Notes: a model not told the origin generated them from the letters alone. 62,684 bases of DNA from Collinsella sp. (GCA_019414645.1 DXLP01000010.1:1-62684); one strand, 5' to 3'. Counted from the first letter of the stretch, positions 8,531 through 17,417 are shown. Translations and numbers: made by a program.

Positions 8531-8576
8531 AAAAGGCCTGCATTCTGGCGGCTGCAACACCGTCCGAATGCAGGCC
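8531..8576 (-). terminator. rho-independent terminator after the P-type ATPase
   Basis: GGCCTGCATTC (8535-8545) pairs perfectly with GAATGCAGGCC (8566-8576) around a 20-base loop. On the minus strand TTTTGCG follows. It lies 20 bases past the ATPase stop codon. Confidence 0.8.
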
Positions 8577-8595
8577 ATTAACTCAAGCAAAAGCG

Positions 8596-10671
8596 CTAAC
8601 GCAGGTAAGCCTTCGCGTTGCTCAGGCTGTAGGCAATCGTCGAGCCGTTGTGCAGTAACGACGACGTCTGCGGGGTAATCGCGCCGGTAATACCCAATGC
8701 CAACAGCGCCGAGTTGGTGAGCATCACCTTAGAGTAGGAGCTCGTCAGACGATCAATGAGGCCCTGACTCATGCGGCGCAGGCGCACGATTGCGGCCAGA
8801 TCCGTATCGGTCAGGATGATATCGGCGACCTCCTTGGCGATGTCGCTTCCGCCACCCATCGCCAAGCCCACGTCGGCCAAACCGAGCGCCGGCGAATCGT
8901 TGACACCGTCGCCCACCATGGCAACGTGGCGCCCCTCGCCCTTAATGCGCTCCACATACGCGTACTTGTCCTCGGGCAGCAGCTCGGCCTTAAACTCGTC
9001 GACCCCTGCCTCGCGAGCAATGCGCTCGGCCGTGCGCTCCGAGTCGCCCGTGAGCATAACGACATGCTTAACGCCCAACGCGTGCAGGTCGGCGATGGCC
9101 TCACGGACCCCGGCCTTGAGCGGATCCTCGATGCCGAGCACGCCGACGACCTTGCCGTCGACCGCCAGATACAGCGGCGACAGGCCCTGCATCTGGGACT
9201 CGATTTGCTCCTTAATGTCGGAATCGAGCTGCGCGCTCTCGTCCTCAAACACAAAGTGTGCCGAGCCGATAATCGCGCGACGCCCCTCGATGGACGAAGC
9301 GATGCCGTGCGCCACGATGTACTCGACGGCAGCATGGCGCTCGCGGTGCTCGAGCCCGCGCTCGCGGGCGGCGTTGACCACGGCACGCGCCACCGGATGC
9401 GGAAAATGCTCCTCCAAGCAAGCGGAAAGGCGCAGGACCTCGTCCTCGCTCCAGCCGTCGGTCGTGAGCACGCAAGCTAGGCGCGGCTGGGCCTCGGTAA
9501 GCGTGCCGGTCTTGTCAAACACAATGGTGTCGGCCTTGGCAAACGACTCAAAGTACTTCGCGCCCTTGACCATGACGCCCATCTTGGCAGCATCGCTCAT
9601 AGCGGTCATGACGGCAACGGAACCCGTGAGCTTGAGTGCGCACGAGTAGTCGACCATCAGTGCCGCGGAGGTCTTGATGAGACTGCGCGTGGTGAGCGCA
9701 ACCAGGCCCGCGAGCAGGAAGTTCCACGGGACGATCTTGTTGGCAAGGTCCTCCATATGCGACTGGCCCTCGGACTTGAGCGAGTCGGCCGTCTGCACGA
9801 GCGAGACGATTGAGCGCAGTTTGGTTTGCGCCGTATTGGCGCGCACGCGCACCAAGATGCCGCCGTCTTCCACGACGGTACCGGCGAACACGTCGTCGCC
9901 CACGCTGCGCTCGACGGCCAGCGGCTCGCCGGTCAGGGTCGCCTGGTTGACCATAGCGCTCCCCTGCTCGACAACACCGTCGATGCAGATGGACATGCCG
10001 GTGCGCACGGCGACCAAGTCGCCGGGCTCGAGCTCGGTGGCGGCAACGCTTACCTCGGTGTCGCCGACGACCTTTTGCGCCTTGTCGGGCACATCGAGCA
10101 GCGAGTTGATGAGCTCGTTTTCGCTCATGGCGCGGGTGTAGTCCTCGAGCAGCTCGCCCACGTTGAGCAGGAACATCGTCTGGCCCGCGGTGTCGACATC
10201 ACGCTTGACGAACGAAATGCCGATGGCCGAAGCGTCGAGCACGGGAACGGTCAGGCGCGGCTGCGCGAGCTCATGAAGGGCAGCGCGCAAAAATGCCATG
10301 TAACCGGCCACGACAAACACCGCACGCAGAGGCGTCGGCAAGAACCAGCGACGTGCGTAATGGGCACCGATAAGTGTGGCAAGATCCATGACGAGCTTGT
10401 GCTTGCGTGGCTCAAGCTGCATCACGTAGCCTGTCTTTGCGTCGGCAATGGCCTGAGCATCGAGTGCGCCCAAGGCGTCGAGCACGCTCGCGCGGCGCGG
10501 CTCATCGTATTCGAGCGCCATCTGGCCGATGCGGCCGTAGACGCGCACCTTGTGCACGCCGTCGATGTCGCCGCCAAGCTTAAGAAGTGCATCGAGATCG
10601 CTCTCTGGCACAGGACCCGCCAATTGAAGACGGGTCCTGCCGGGGATCTCGCTAATAATCGAGAATCTCAT
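8596..10671 (-). CDS. P1B-type heavy-metal translocating ATPase
   Basis: The 691-residue protein exports or moves a transition metal across the membrane. It has the actuator motif TLTGEP, the phosphorylation motif DKTGTLT with Asp386, and the hinge MVGDGVNDSPAL. The usual CPC metal motif of the transport helix is replaced by DYSCALKL near residue 343, so a single Cys is left. The N terminus (SEIPGRTRLQL) resembles a degenerate heavy-metal domain without CxxC. Metal specificity cannot be assigned; the set-up recalls mycobacterial CtpC with its small PacL partner. It follows an 81-residue membrane protein gene by about 20 bases, and the two probably form one operon. Confidence 0.88.
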   Translation of the reverse strand: MRFSIISEIPGRTRLQLAGPVPESDLDALLKLGGDIDGVHKVRVYGRIGQMALEYDEPRRASVLDALGALDAQAIADAKTGYVMQLEPRKHKLVMDLATLIGAHYARRWFLPTPLRAVFVVAGYMAFLRAALHELAQPRLTVPVLDASAIGISFVKRDVDTAGQTMFLLNVGELLEDYTRAMSENELINSLLDVPDKAQKVVGDTEVSVAATELEPGDLVAVRTGMSICIDGVVEQGSAMVNQATLTGEPLAVERSVGDDVFAGTVVEDGGILVRVRANTAQTKLRSIVSLVQTADSLKSEGQSHMEDLANKIVPWNFLLAGLVALTTRSLIKTSAALMVDYSCALKLTGSVAVMTAMSDAAKMGVMVKGAKYFESFAKADTIVFDKTGTLTEAQPRLACVLTTDGWSEDEVLRLSACLEEHFPHPVARAVVNAARERGLEHRERHAAVEYIVAHGIASSIEGRRAIIGSAHFVFEDESAQLDSDIKEQIESQMQGLSPLYLAVDGKVVGVLGIEDPLKAGVREAIADLHALGVKHVVMLTGDSERTAERIAREAGVDEFKAELLPEDKYAYVERIKGEGRHVAMVGDGVNDSPALGLADVGLAMGGGSDIAKEVADIILTDTDLAAIVRLRRMSQGLIDRLTSSYSKVMLTNSALLALGITGAITPQTSSLLHNGSTIAYSLSNAKAYLR

Positions 10672-10689
10672 AGTTTGTGCCTGGAAGCG

Positions 10690-10935
10690 TTACTCGGCTG
10701 CCTCGTCAGCAGCGGCCTCGCTCTGGGTGATGTAAGCCGCCTCGGCAACCATGTCGTCGACATTAGCCTTGGCCTGCTCGACCATGTCCTGGTAGCCGTT
10801 CTTGATGCGCATACCGCACGCAATACCCTGCACGCAGACATTCTTGACCGGAGCGCTGGTAAGCAGCTTGATGCCGGCCGTGCCAAGCAGAAAACCGCCA
10901 CCGACAAGCAGGGTATTGAACGTCGACTTCTTCAT
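10690..10935 (-). CDS. small membrane protein, DUF6110/PacL-like
   Basis: The 81-residue protein has one predicted membrane helix at the N terminus (TLLVGGGFLLGTAGIKLL), a short stretch with two Cys (VCVQGIACGMR), and an acidic helical tail. Small proteins of this layout precede P1B ATPases in other bacteria, and in mycobacteria the PacL proteins act as metal chaperones for their ATPases. The frame opens at 10995, but the ATG at 10935 (MKKSTFNT) has a GGGAGAAG site and is the likely start. It is the first gene of the ATPase operon, downstream of a promoter that carries a palindromic operator. Confidence 0.7.
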   Translation of the reverse strand: MKKSTFNTLLVGGGFLLGTAGIKLLTSAPVKNVCVQGIACGMRIKNGYQDMVEQAKANVDDMVAEAAYITQSEAAADEAAE

Positions 10936-11043
10936 GTTGCTTCTCCCTTTTGCCGCATTGGACGCGGCATGGTGCCTCAGCACCCGAGTAAACAAGTTTG
11001 CTCGAGCACGCTTTTGAAATATCTCAATTTTATCTAACTATCT

Positions 11044-11063
11044 AGGTCAGCCATGGCTAACCT
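11044..11063. promoter_or_regulatory. palindromic operator, copy 1 (CCATGG-centred)
   Basis: The sequence AGGTCAGCCATGGCTAACCT is a 20-base near-perfect palindrome. Its half-sites resemble those of DtxR/IdeR boxes but are six bases apart rather than one. It covers the predicted start of transcription of the metal-ATPase operon. A related site lies at 14766-14785. Confidence 0.6.
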
Positions 11064-11069
11064 TTTGAA

Positions 11070-11099
11070 AATTAACGATGCGGAGTAACCGATTGTCAA
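11070..11099 (-). promoter_or_regulatory. promoter of the small membrane protein and P-type ATPase operon
   Basis: On the minus strand a consensus TTGACA (11094-11099) is followed after 18 bases by TTAATT (11070-11075). The palindrome at 11044-11063 begins six bases further on, so a bound protein would block transcription. Confidence 0.6.
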
Positions 11100-11130
11100 T
11101 GTGAGAAAGGGACTGTCCCTTTGCCCCTTC

Positions 11131-12888
11131 TTACAACTGCCAGGTAGCTGCTTCCTTTTGCAGCGCCACCATGCGGGCGAATTCTCCACCTGCCGCCTTG
11201 AGCTGCGCCGGAGTGCCCTGCTCGGCTACCACACCATCCTTGAGCACAACGATCTTATCGGCATTTTCTACCGTGCGCATACGGTGGGCGATCACGATAA
11301 CCGTCTTGCCTGCGAGCAGGCGGGAAAGCGCCTGCTGCACCACGGTCTCGTTCTCCACATCCAAGCTCGCTGTTGCCTCGTCCAGCAACACGATCGGCGC
11401 GTCTTTGAGCAGCGCACGGGCGATAGAGATGCGCTGGCGCTCACCGCCGGACAGCTTGGAGCCGTTCTCGCCGATCATGGTGTCATAGCCCTGCGGCATG
11501 CGGCTCACAAACTCGTCGCAGTTGGCGGCACGCGCGGCAGCAAGCACTTCCTCATCGGTGGCATCGCGACGACCAAGACGGATGTTTCCCATCACCGTGT
11601 CGTCAAAGAGCAGCACGTCTTGGAACACAATGGCGTAGTCGCGCAGCAGCACCTCGGGATCCACGCTCGCAACATCCACGCCACCCACGGTGACCGTGCC
11701 TTCGGTGGCGTCCCAAAAGCGCGCAGCCAGGCGGCTCACCGTAGACTTGCCGGAACCCGAAGGACCGACCAGTGCCGTAACTTCGCCTTCCTTGGCGGTA
11801 AAGCTCACGTCGGTAAGAACTTTCTCGCCGGCGCGGCCGTCCTCGCCCGCACCATAGCCAAATGCCACGTGATCGAACACCACATCGTGGCCCACGGGCT
11901 CAAATTTCTCGCTGCCCCGCGCCACGGGCTCTTCCATGATGGAACGCATGCGCTTGGCCGACGACTCGGCGGCAAACAGCTCGGACATCAGCATCAGCGC
12001 CTGATCAAAGGGCGCATAGATGCGGCTCACCATAAGCAGGAAGGCAAACATCACCAAAAAGTCGACCTGGCCGGAGGCGACCATCGCAGCGCCCGTGACC
12101 AACGTGGTGGCAATCCCCAGGCGCAGGATGGCAAAGGCGGAGTTGACCAAAAGCCCATTGGCGAGCTCGCCCTTGGTGGTCTCGCGCTCCTCGGCATCGA
12201 TCACGGCGTTGAGCCCCTCAAGATAATGAGCCTCCTGGTTGGTGGCGCGGATCTCGCGCACGCAGTCGAGCGTCTCCTGGATCGCCTCGGTAACCTTGAC
12301 CTTCTCGGCACGCACATGGTCGAACACCGGGATCATGGGGCCGCGCGTCAGATACAGCACGGCAAAGGCCACGGGAACGCTCCAAAACGCCGCAATCGCC
12401 AGCTGCCAGCAAAAGAACAGCGACGCCACGAACACAATGACGCTTGCGATGATGGCACCCCAAAGCTCTCCCAGCACGTGGCTGTAGGCGTGCTCCATGG
12501 CCTGGACGTCGCCCATAATGGTCTCGGTTAAATCGGCCAGATCACGACGGCCAAAAAACGACAGCGGCAGCTTGCGCAAGCGCTCGGCGATCTCCATACG
12601 CTGCTTGCCGCACTCCTCGTAAAAGATGCAGTAGGTGTAGTAATACTGCTGCCAGTTAGAGGCAAAGAGCAACACGAAAAAGACCAGGAGGCCGCCCACA
12701 ATCGGCAGGGCATCCGGCAGGTCGGCACCGGTGGCGAGATGTTCGACAAAACCGGCCATGACCAGGAACAATAAGCCCATGCCGGCCATGGTAATGAGAT
12801 TGGTGAGCGCGGTCCAGAAAATGCCGCGTTTTACGCCGGCGACGCCTTTATCGGATAGGAAATACTTCTTTTGGAATGAGGCGAACAT
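11131..12888 (-). CDS. ABC transporter, fused permease and ATP-binding protein (YbtQ/IrtB-like)
   Basis: The 585-residue half-transporter has six membrane helices in its first 330 residues and a nucleotide-binding domain after about residue 345. Walker A (VGPSGSGKST) is at 374-383, the signature LSGGERQR near 479, and Walker B (IVLLDEATASLD) near 500. Its ATG follows the stop codon of the upstream half-transporter directly (TAAATG), so the two are co-translated and surely form a heterodimer. Such tandem pairs beside an AraC regulator resemble the iron-siderophore importers YbtPQ and IrtAB, but multidrug export cannot be ruled out. A short AAAGGGAC hairpin at 11105-11121 may end the transcript. 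Confidence 0.85.
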   Translation of the reverse strand: MFASFQKKYFLSDKGVAGVKRGIFWTALTNLITMAGMGLLFLVMAGFVEHLATGADLPDALPIVGGLLVFFVLLFASNWQQYYYTYCIFYEECGKQRMEIAERLRKLPLSFFGRRDLADLTETIMGDVQAMEHAYSHVLGELWGAIIASVIVFVASLFFCWQLAIAAFWSVPVAFAVLYLTRGPMIPVFDHVRAEKVKVTEAIQETLDCVREIRATNQEAHYLEGLNAVIDAEERETTKGELANGLLVNSAFAILRLGIATTLVTGAAMVASGQVDFLVMFAFLLMVSRIYAPFDQALMLMSELFAAESSAKRMRSIMEEPVARGSEKFEPVGHDVVFDHVAFGYGAGEDGRAGEKVLTDVSFTAKEGEVTALVGPSGSGKSTVSRLAARFWDATEGTVTVGGVDVASVDPEVLLRDYAIVFQDVLLFDDTVMGNIRLGRRDATDEEVLAAARAANCDEFVSRMPQGYDTMIGENGSKLSGGERQRISIARALLKDAPIVLLDEATASLDVENETVVQQALSRLLAGKTVIVIAHRMRTVENADKIVVLKDGVVAEQGTPAQLKAAGGEFARMVALQKEAATWQL

Positions 12889-14712
12889 TTAGGCCTCGCC
12901 TCCCTTCGTGACGGCGGCATCCGCGGCAGCAGTGATCTTCCAGCTCGCGGCCTGTTCGTATTCGGCCCACATCTTGGCATACAGACCCTCTTGGGACAGC
13001 AACTCGGCATGGGTGCCAGTCTCCTGCACGCTACCTTGGTTGAGCACCACGATCTTGTCGGCCCCCACCACGGTCGAAAGCCGGTGCGCGATCATAATGA
13101 CTGTGCGACCCGCCGCCAGTTTGCTAAAGGCACGCTGGATGAGCGCCTCGTTCTCGGGGTCGGCAAACGCTGTGGCCTCATCGAGCACCACGATGGGCGC
13201 GTCCTTAAGGATTGCGCGGGCGAGTGCCACGCGCTGGACCTCGCCGCCCGAAAGGTACGCCCCGCCGGCGCCGAGCATGGTGTCGATGCCCTGCGGGAGC
13301 TTGGCCACGATATCGTCGCACTGGGCCGCGGAGAGGGCCGCGCGCACTTCGTCGTCAGTAGCTGTAGGCTTGGAGGCACGCACGTTATCGGCAAGTGTTT
13401 GCCGGAACAGCTGGTTGGTCTGAAACACAAAGGCGACCTGGTCCATAAGCTCGTGCGGATCCATGTCGCGAACGTCTACACCGCCTACGAGCACACGACC
13501 TGCGGAAACATCCCAAAAACGCGGGATCAGACTGGCACAGGTTGACTTACCGCCGCCAGAGGGACCCACCAACGCGAGGGTGCTACCTGCAGAAACGCTA
13601 AAGCTCACATGGTTGACGGCAGGTGCCTCGGCACCCTCGTAGGTAAAGCTCACGTCCTCAAATCGCACGTCGCCGCCGGCGGGGTGCTTGGGCTGGGCAG
13701 GCACGGAGAGCTGCTTGGAATCCATGACGCTTCGAATGCGAGCCAGCGAATCGGCACTCATCTGAGAGGCCTCGCCCACAAACATGAGCTTGGTCATGGC
13801 CGTTGGTACCACGGCCGAAAATATCGCGTAAAACGTGAAGTTGGCCATAAAATGCGCGAAGTCCGTCTCGCCCGGCGCCAACAGCAACGCCACGGGCAAC
13901 AGGAATGTCACAAGACCATTGAGCGCGGTAAGGTTGAGCACCTGCGGGCCTCGGCAGAACGTGCCCGCATAGTTTTGCGCCATGTCGGCGTATTCGGCGA
14001 TCGCGTCGTGGAACGCCTTAAAGGAGTAGACCGTCTGCTGGAACACCTTGACCACGGGGATGCCGCGCACGTATTCGGTGCCGGTCTTGTTCATCTTGAC
14101 CAGCGCGCCCATGTAGGCCTTCATAAACTCGGCGCCCTTGCCGCTCATCATGGTGGCCATGGCGCAAAACGAAACGGCCACCGAAATGAGGCATGCCGCG
14201 CCCAAGCGCCAATCGAGGGCGAAAAGCAGCACGAGCAAGCCCACGACCATGGCGGCGGCGCCTGCGATATCGGGCAGCATGTGTGCGAGCAAAGTCTCTG
14301 TGGAAGCGGCGCATCCGTCTACGATACGGCGCAGCTCACCGGTGGCGTGTGTGTTAAAGTAGCCAAGCGGCAGCTTAAGCAGGTGCTCGCTCGTAGTCTT
14401 GCGAATATTGGACGCGCAGCGAAACGCAGACAGGTGCGTGCACATGAGCCCCACGAAATAGACCACGATGCTTGCCAGCGCAAACCCCACGGCCCACCAG
14501 CCATACGTCGCGATGCCGCAGGCTTCGCTCCAGTTAGGTGCCACGGCGATCAGATCGCGCGCGACAAGCCAAATGCACACGTACGGGCCAAAGCTCAGCA
14601 GCTGCGAGAGCGCCGAGAGGGCCATGCCCAAATATGTTAGGGATTTACGGTCGCCGGCATATGCAAGCAGCTCGCCGATACCGCCGCCTTCCTTTTTTGA
14701 TCCCTTTGCCAT
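12889..14712 (-). CDS. ABC transporter, fused permease and ATP-binding protein (YbtP/IrtA-like)
   Basis: The 607-residue partner has six membrane helices and then a nucleotide-binding domain with Walker A VGPSGGGKST at about 382-391, signature LSGGEVQR near 487 and Walker B IVVLDEATAFAD near 508. The frame opens at 14775, but the ATG at 14712 (MAKGSKKEGGG) has a good AAAGGAA site and is used here. It is the first gene of the pair. Its upstream region is shared with a divergent AraC-family gene and holds a CCATGG-centred palindrome and a pair of direct repeats, so both a metal-type repressor and the AraC protein may control it. Substrate is unknown; siderophore uptake is the leading inference. 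Confidence 0.85.
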   Translation of the reverse strand: MAKGSKKEGGGIGELLAYAGDRKSLTYLGMALSALSQLLSFGPYVCIWLVARDLIAVAPNWSEACGIATYGWWAVGFALASIVVYFVGLMCTHLSAFRCASNIRKTTSEHLLKLPLGYFNTHATGELRRIVDGCAASTETLLAHMLPDIAGAAAMVVGLLVLLFALDWRLGAACLISVAVSFCAMATMMSGKGAEFMKAYMGALVKMNKTGTEYVRGIPVVKVFQQTVYSFKAFHDAIAEYADMAQNYAGTFCRGPQVLNLTALNGLVTFLLPVALLLAPGETDFAHFMANFTFYAIFSAVVPTAMTKLMFVGEASQMSADSLARIRSVMDSKQLSVPAQPKHPAGGDVRFEDVSFTYEGAEAPAVNHVSFSVSAGSTLALVGPSGGGKSTCASLIPRFWDVSAGRVLVGGVDVRDMDPHELMDQVAFVFQTNQLFRQTLADNVRASKPTATDDEVRAALSAAQCDDIVAKLPQGIDTMLGAGGAYLSGGEVQRVALARAILKDAPIVVLDEATAFADPENEALIQRAFSKLAAGRTVIMIAHRLSTVVGADKIVVLNQGSVQETGTHAELLSQEGLYAKMWAEYEQAASWKITAAADAAVTKGGEA

Positions 14713-14765
14713 GAGATTCCTTTCTAACGGCTTGAGAGTTAACCGTAATGAACTTATCATTGATG

Positions 14766-14785
14766 TGTTAGCCATGGCTCACAAT
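14766..14785. promoter_or_regulatory. palindromic operator, copy 2 (CCATGG-centred)
   Basis: This site shares the core TTAGCCATGGCT with the site at 11044-11063 and has TGT and ACA at its outer edges. It lies about 55 bases before the ABC transporter start codon, in the divergent promoter region. Confidence 0.5.
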
Positions 14786-14797
14786 CGAGCCAGGCGT

Positions 14798-14833
14798 GGA
14801 CGTTTCTGCAAAGGAAAGGGACGCTTTTGCAAA
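14798..14833 (+). promoter_or_regulatory. direct repeats, likely AraC-protein binding site
   Basis: Two 15-base copies of GGACGYTTYTGCAAA lie at 14798-14812 and 14819-14833. Their 21-base spacing equals two helical turns, as expected for an AraC-family dimer. The second copy overlaps the start of the AraC gene, which suggests autoregulation together with control of the divergent ABC genes. Confidence 0.55.
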
Positions 14834-15831
14834 TACGACGGGCAGCGACCGACATAACCGAGCTCTATGCACCGCAGTTTGAGCAGTTTGGCCTGGAGCT
14901 TACCGGCAAGGGCGCCGTCTTTACCGGCGAGGTGGCAAACGATCGGGCGCACGGACGCGCATGGATCATGCCCCTCTCCCCTGCCTGCATCGTCATGGAG
15001 CATTACATTACCCCGACGCACGATATGTACCTGGCCGAATACACACCCGAACCGTACGCGTGCGTGAGCGAGGTCAGCGCGCCCACGCTCATGTGCATGC
15101 CCGAAGCCGGCATAACGCCTGCGAACCTTAAACCCCTGCATGGACCGTGGCCGAACAGCGCGGTGTGCAGCTTTATCCAAGATAGCTGTGGCGAGGAATT
15201 AAGCCCGCTGTTTGCAGGGGAGCTCTATCGCTCGCGCTCGGTGCTCTTTTTGCCTGGATATTTTGACAAACTGGAGCACCGCTATCCCACCGAGTTCGCG
15301 GGAATCTTTGAGGCGTTTGCCGAGCCATGGCACGAGGAAGCGACGTCTGCCGTCTGCCACACGCTGCGCCGGATTAACGAGGACCGCGCCCGCACCGTAG
15401 GCGGACGCGTCTATATGCAGGGCATCGTGGAGACCATGGTCGCGGAGCTCGCCTGTTCGCGCGCGGCCCACAAGCAGGCGCGGCAGGCGGCAGACACACG
15501 CGTCAGCATAACCATTGCCGAAGAAGCAACGGCAATGATTGAGCGCACGCTCGACAAAGGCAGACGTATGGGTATCAACGAGGTGGCCGAGAGGCTCTAC
15601 ACAAGCCGCTCCAAACTATGCGCCACCTTTAAGGCCCAAACCGGCGAGTCCCTGGGCGCCTACATTCGCAGACGCCGCATGGAGCGAGCACAGGACCTTT
15701 TGGCCGATAGCGCGCTCACGATAGCGCAGGTGGCAGAGCGTCTAGGCTACCCTCAGCAGGCCGCCTTCGCCCAAGCCTTCAAACAATACATCGGCACCAC
15801 CCCCACCGCTTGGCGAAACAAGCATCGCTAA
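14827..15831 (+). CDS. AraC-family transcription regulator
   Basis: The roughly 334-residue protein has a C-terminal AraC double helix-turn-helix (from GINEVAERLYTSRSKLCATF to IAQVAERLGYPQQAAFAQAF). The N-terminal half is probably the effector-binding part and has no obvious motif. The start is a TTG at 14827 preceded by GGAAAGGGA; no better start is seen nearby, but this is uncertain. It is divergent from the ABC transporter pair, the arrangement of ybtA beside ybtPQ, so it probably activates those genes in response to the transported compound. Confidence 0.85.
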   Translation: MQIRRAATDITELYAPQFEQFGLELTGKGAVFTGEVANDRAHGRAWIMPLSPACIVMEHYITPTHDMYLAEYTPEPYACVSEVSAPTLMCMPEAGITPANLKPLHGPWPNSAVCSFIQDSCGEELSPLFAGELYRSRSVLFLPGYFDKLEHRYPTEFAGIFEAFAEPWHEEATSAVCHTLRRINEDRARTVGGRVYMQGIVETMVAELACSRAAHKQARQAADTRVSITIAEEATAMIERTLDKGRRMGINEVAERLYTSRSKLCATFKAQTGESLGAYIRRRRMERAQDLLADSALTIAQVAERLGYPQQAAFAQAFKQYIGTTPTAWRNKHR

Positions 15832-15895
15832 GGCCCAAGCTCCCTGGCCGTAACGGAGCGATTAATTAGCCGCCGCCTGTCAGCTCACCCAGAAT

Positions 15896-17260
15896 CTAAA
15901 CGTCAAGATGTGCACGATCAAGCGCCTTTTTGATAAGAGGGACAGATCGATCAGCCAAATACAACGGAATGTTGAGCACCCCGTCATCGAGCTTTAGGTT
16001 CTTAAGTGAGTAGCGGACCCTCAATGGAGTCGTCTCCGCATGCTTGTCGGCATAGTACTTAAGGCTCTTGGAATGAACGATCTCTCCCGATTTGACCTCG
16101 ACGGGAACGATTTCGTTTCCGACTTGAATCAAAAAATCGACTTCGTGCTTCGGCTTCTCGTTTGTCCAATAACGCGGAGCAGCATCTAACTGTGAAAGTA
16201 ATGCCTGAAGCACATAGTTCTCGGCGAACGAACCTTTGAACTCCGAAAATAGCGCATCCGAGATGGCAAAAGCGGACGCATCCAGCCTTGCCATGCGGCG
16301 CAGCAAGCCGACATCAAGACAGTAGACTTTAAATGCCTTGAGGTCATCGTACGCAGAGAGCGGCACACCACCGGCAGCATTAAGGCGAACCGCCGTGATG
16401 AGCCCAGCATCGGCAAGCCATTCCAGAGCATCCTCGTATTCTCGAGCACGAGCCCCCTCGCGCACCGCACCCCAAACGAACTTTTTGTTCTCGCGCGCCA
16501 ACTGAGCTGGAATCGAGTTCCATATTTGCGAAAGCTTGGCGAACTGCGCACGGCCACCATGCTTGGCAAAATCGCGCTCGTAGGAATCCAAGAGATCAGA
16601 CAACACCTTATCGACCTGAACGATATCGCCCGTCTCCACCCACCGGCCAAGAGCCTCTGGCATGCCGCCGCATGCAAAATAACGACGAAGATGCTCGACG
16701 AGACGGACATGGAAGAAATCGGGCACTGTCTCGATCTGATCAAGGCCGCCAAGGTATTCGTCGTAGTTTGCAGCGCCCTCGGCTTTCAGAAACTCGGAAA
16801 AGCTCATGGGGCGCATCTCCATGAACTCGACCTTTCCCACCGGAAAAGCGCTGGTCTCACGGGACAAGCGAACGCCCAACAAAGACCCTGCGCATGCGAC
16901 GTGATACTCGGGGGCCTCGTCACAGAAGTATTTAAGGGCGCCGACTGCAGAAGGACAATCCTGGATCTCATCAATAATAAGCAGCGTTTCGCCGGGCTCG
17001 ATAGGCTGTCCAAGTGCCAGGGAAAGATTTGAGATGATCCGTCGAGGATCGCGCGTACCTTCGAAAAACTGAGCGTACTCGCTCTGTACCCCAGGTGACG
17101 GCTCCTCGAGCGTCAGATACACAAAATTGAGGTACGAGGTTCGGCCGAACTCCTTAAGCGCCCACGTCTTTCCAACCTGGCGCGCCCCCTTAAGGATAAG
17201 CGGCTTACGATATTCTGACGCTTTCCAAGCGTTAAGCTTGGCAATGATATCTCGCTGCAT
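15896..17260 (-). CDS. ATP-binding protein, AAA_14 plus DUF4143 family
   Basis: The 454-residue protein has the P-loop KGARQVGKTW at about residues 24-33 and a Walker B LLIIDEIQD near 95. A DUF4143 domain fills the C-terminal part (LSAYDDLKAFKVYCLDVGLLRRM and YWTNEKPKHEVDFLIQVGNEIVPVEVKSG, split here across the domain). The HEVDFLI...PVEVK pattern resembles a PD-(D/E)xK nuclease core. These proteins are common in gut bacteria and their role is not settled. The ATG at 17260 starts exactly at the homology. A 73-base palindrome lies just upstream. Confidence 0.88.
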   Translation of the reverse strand: MQRDIIAKLNAWKASEYRKPLILKGARQVGKTWALKEFGRTSYLNFVYLTLEEPSPGVQSEYAQFFEGTRDPRRIISNLSLALGQPIEPGETLLIIDEIQDCPSAVGALKYFCDEAPEYHVACAGSLLGVRLSRETSAFPVGKVEFMEMRPMSFSEFLKAEGAANYDEYLGGLDQIETVPDFFHVRLVEHLRRYFACGGMPEALGRWVETGDIVQVDKVLSDLLDSYERDFAKHGGRAQFAKLSQIWNSIPAQLARENKKFVWGAVREGARAREYEDALEWLADAGLITAVRLNAAGGVPLSAYDDLKAFKVYCLDVGLLRRMARLDASAFAISDALFSEFKGSFAENYVLQALLSQLDAAPRYWTNEKPKHEVDFLIQVGNEIVPVEVKSGEIVHSKSLKYYADKHAETTPLRVRYSLKNLKLDDGVLNIPLYLADRSVPLIKKALDRAHLDV

Positions 17261-17280
17261 GACCGAACCTCCCGCAAAGA

Positions 17281-17353
17281 AACTTCCGTAAACGTGATAT
17301 TTCCCACATTTTACCCTAGGTAAAACGTGACATTTATCACATTTACGGAAGTT
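17281..17353. repeat. 73-bp imperfect palindrome upstream of the DUF4143 ATPase
   Basis: AACTTCCGTAAA at the left end is perfectly inverted at the right end, and about 28 of 36 base pairs across the centre match. The centre holds TTTTACC and GGTAAAA. It begins 21 bases before the ATPase start codon, where a promoter and operator would be. Confidence 0.7.
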
Positions 17354-17386
17354 TTAAGCTCATTTCGCCACACTTTCATCACATTG

Positions 17387-17417
17387 AAAAGGCGGGGGCG
17401 CATTTTGCGCCTCCGCC
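17387..17417 (-). terminator. rho-independent terminator of the gatCAB operon
   Basis: GGCGGGGGCGC (17391-17401) pairs with GCGCCTCCGCC (17407-17417) with one mismatch, and TTTTC follows on the minus strand. It lies downstream of gatB, beyond the larger inverted repeat. Confidence 0.7.

Noticed and set aside
14773..14857. 27-codon leader peptide frame in the AraC promoter region
   Set aside because: Its ATG is the centre of the palindromic operator, it has no ribosome binding site, and its basic repeats reflect the AraC direct repeats.
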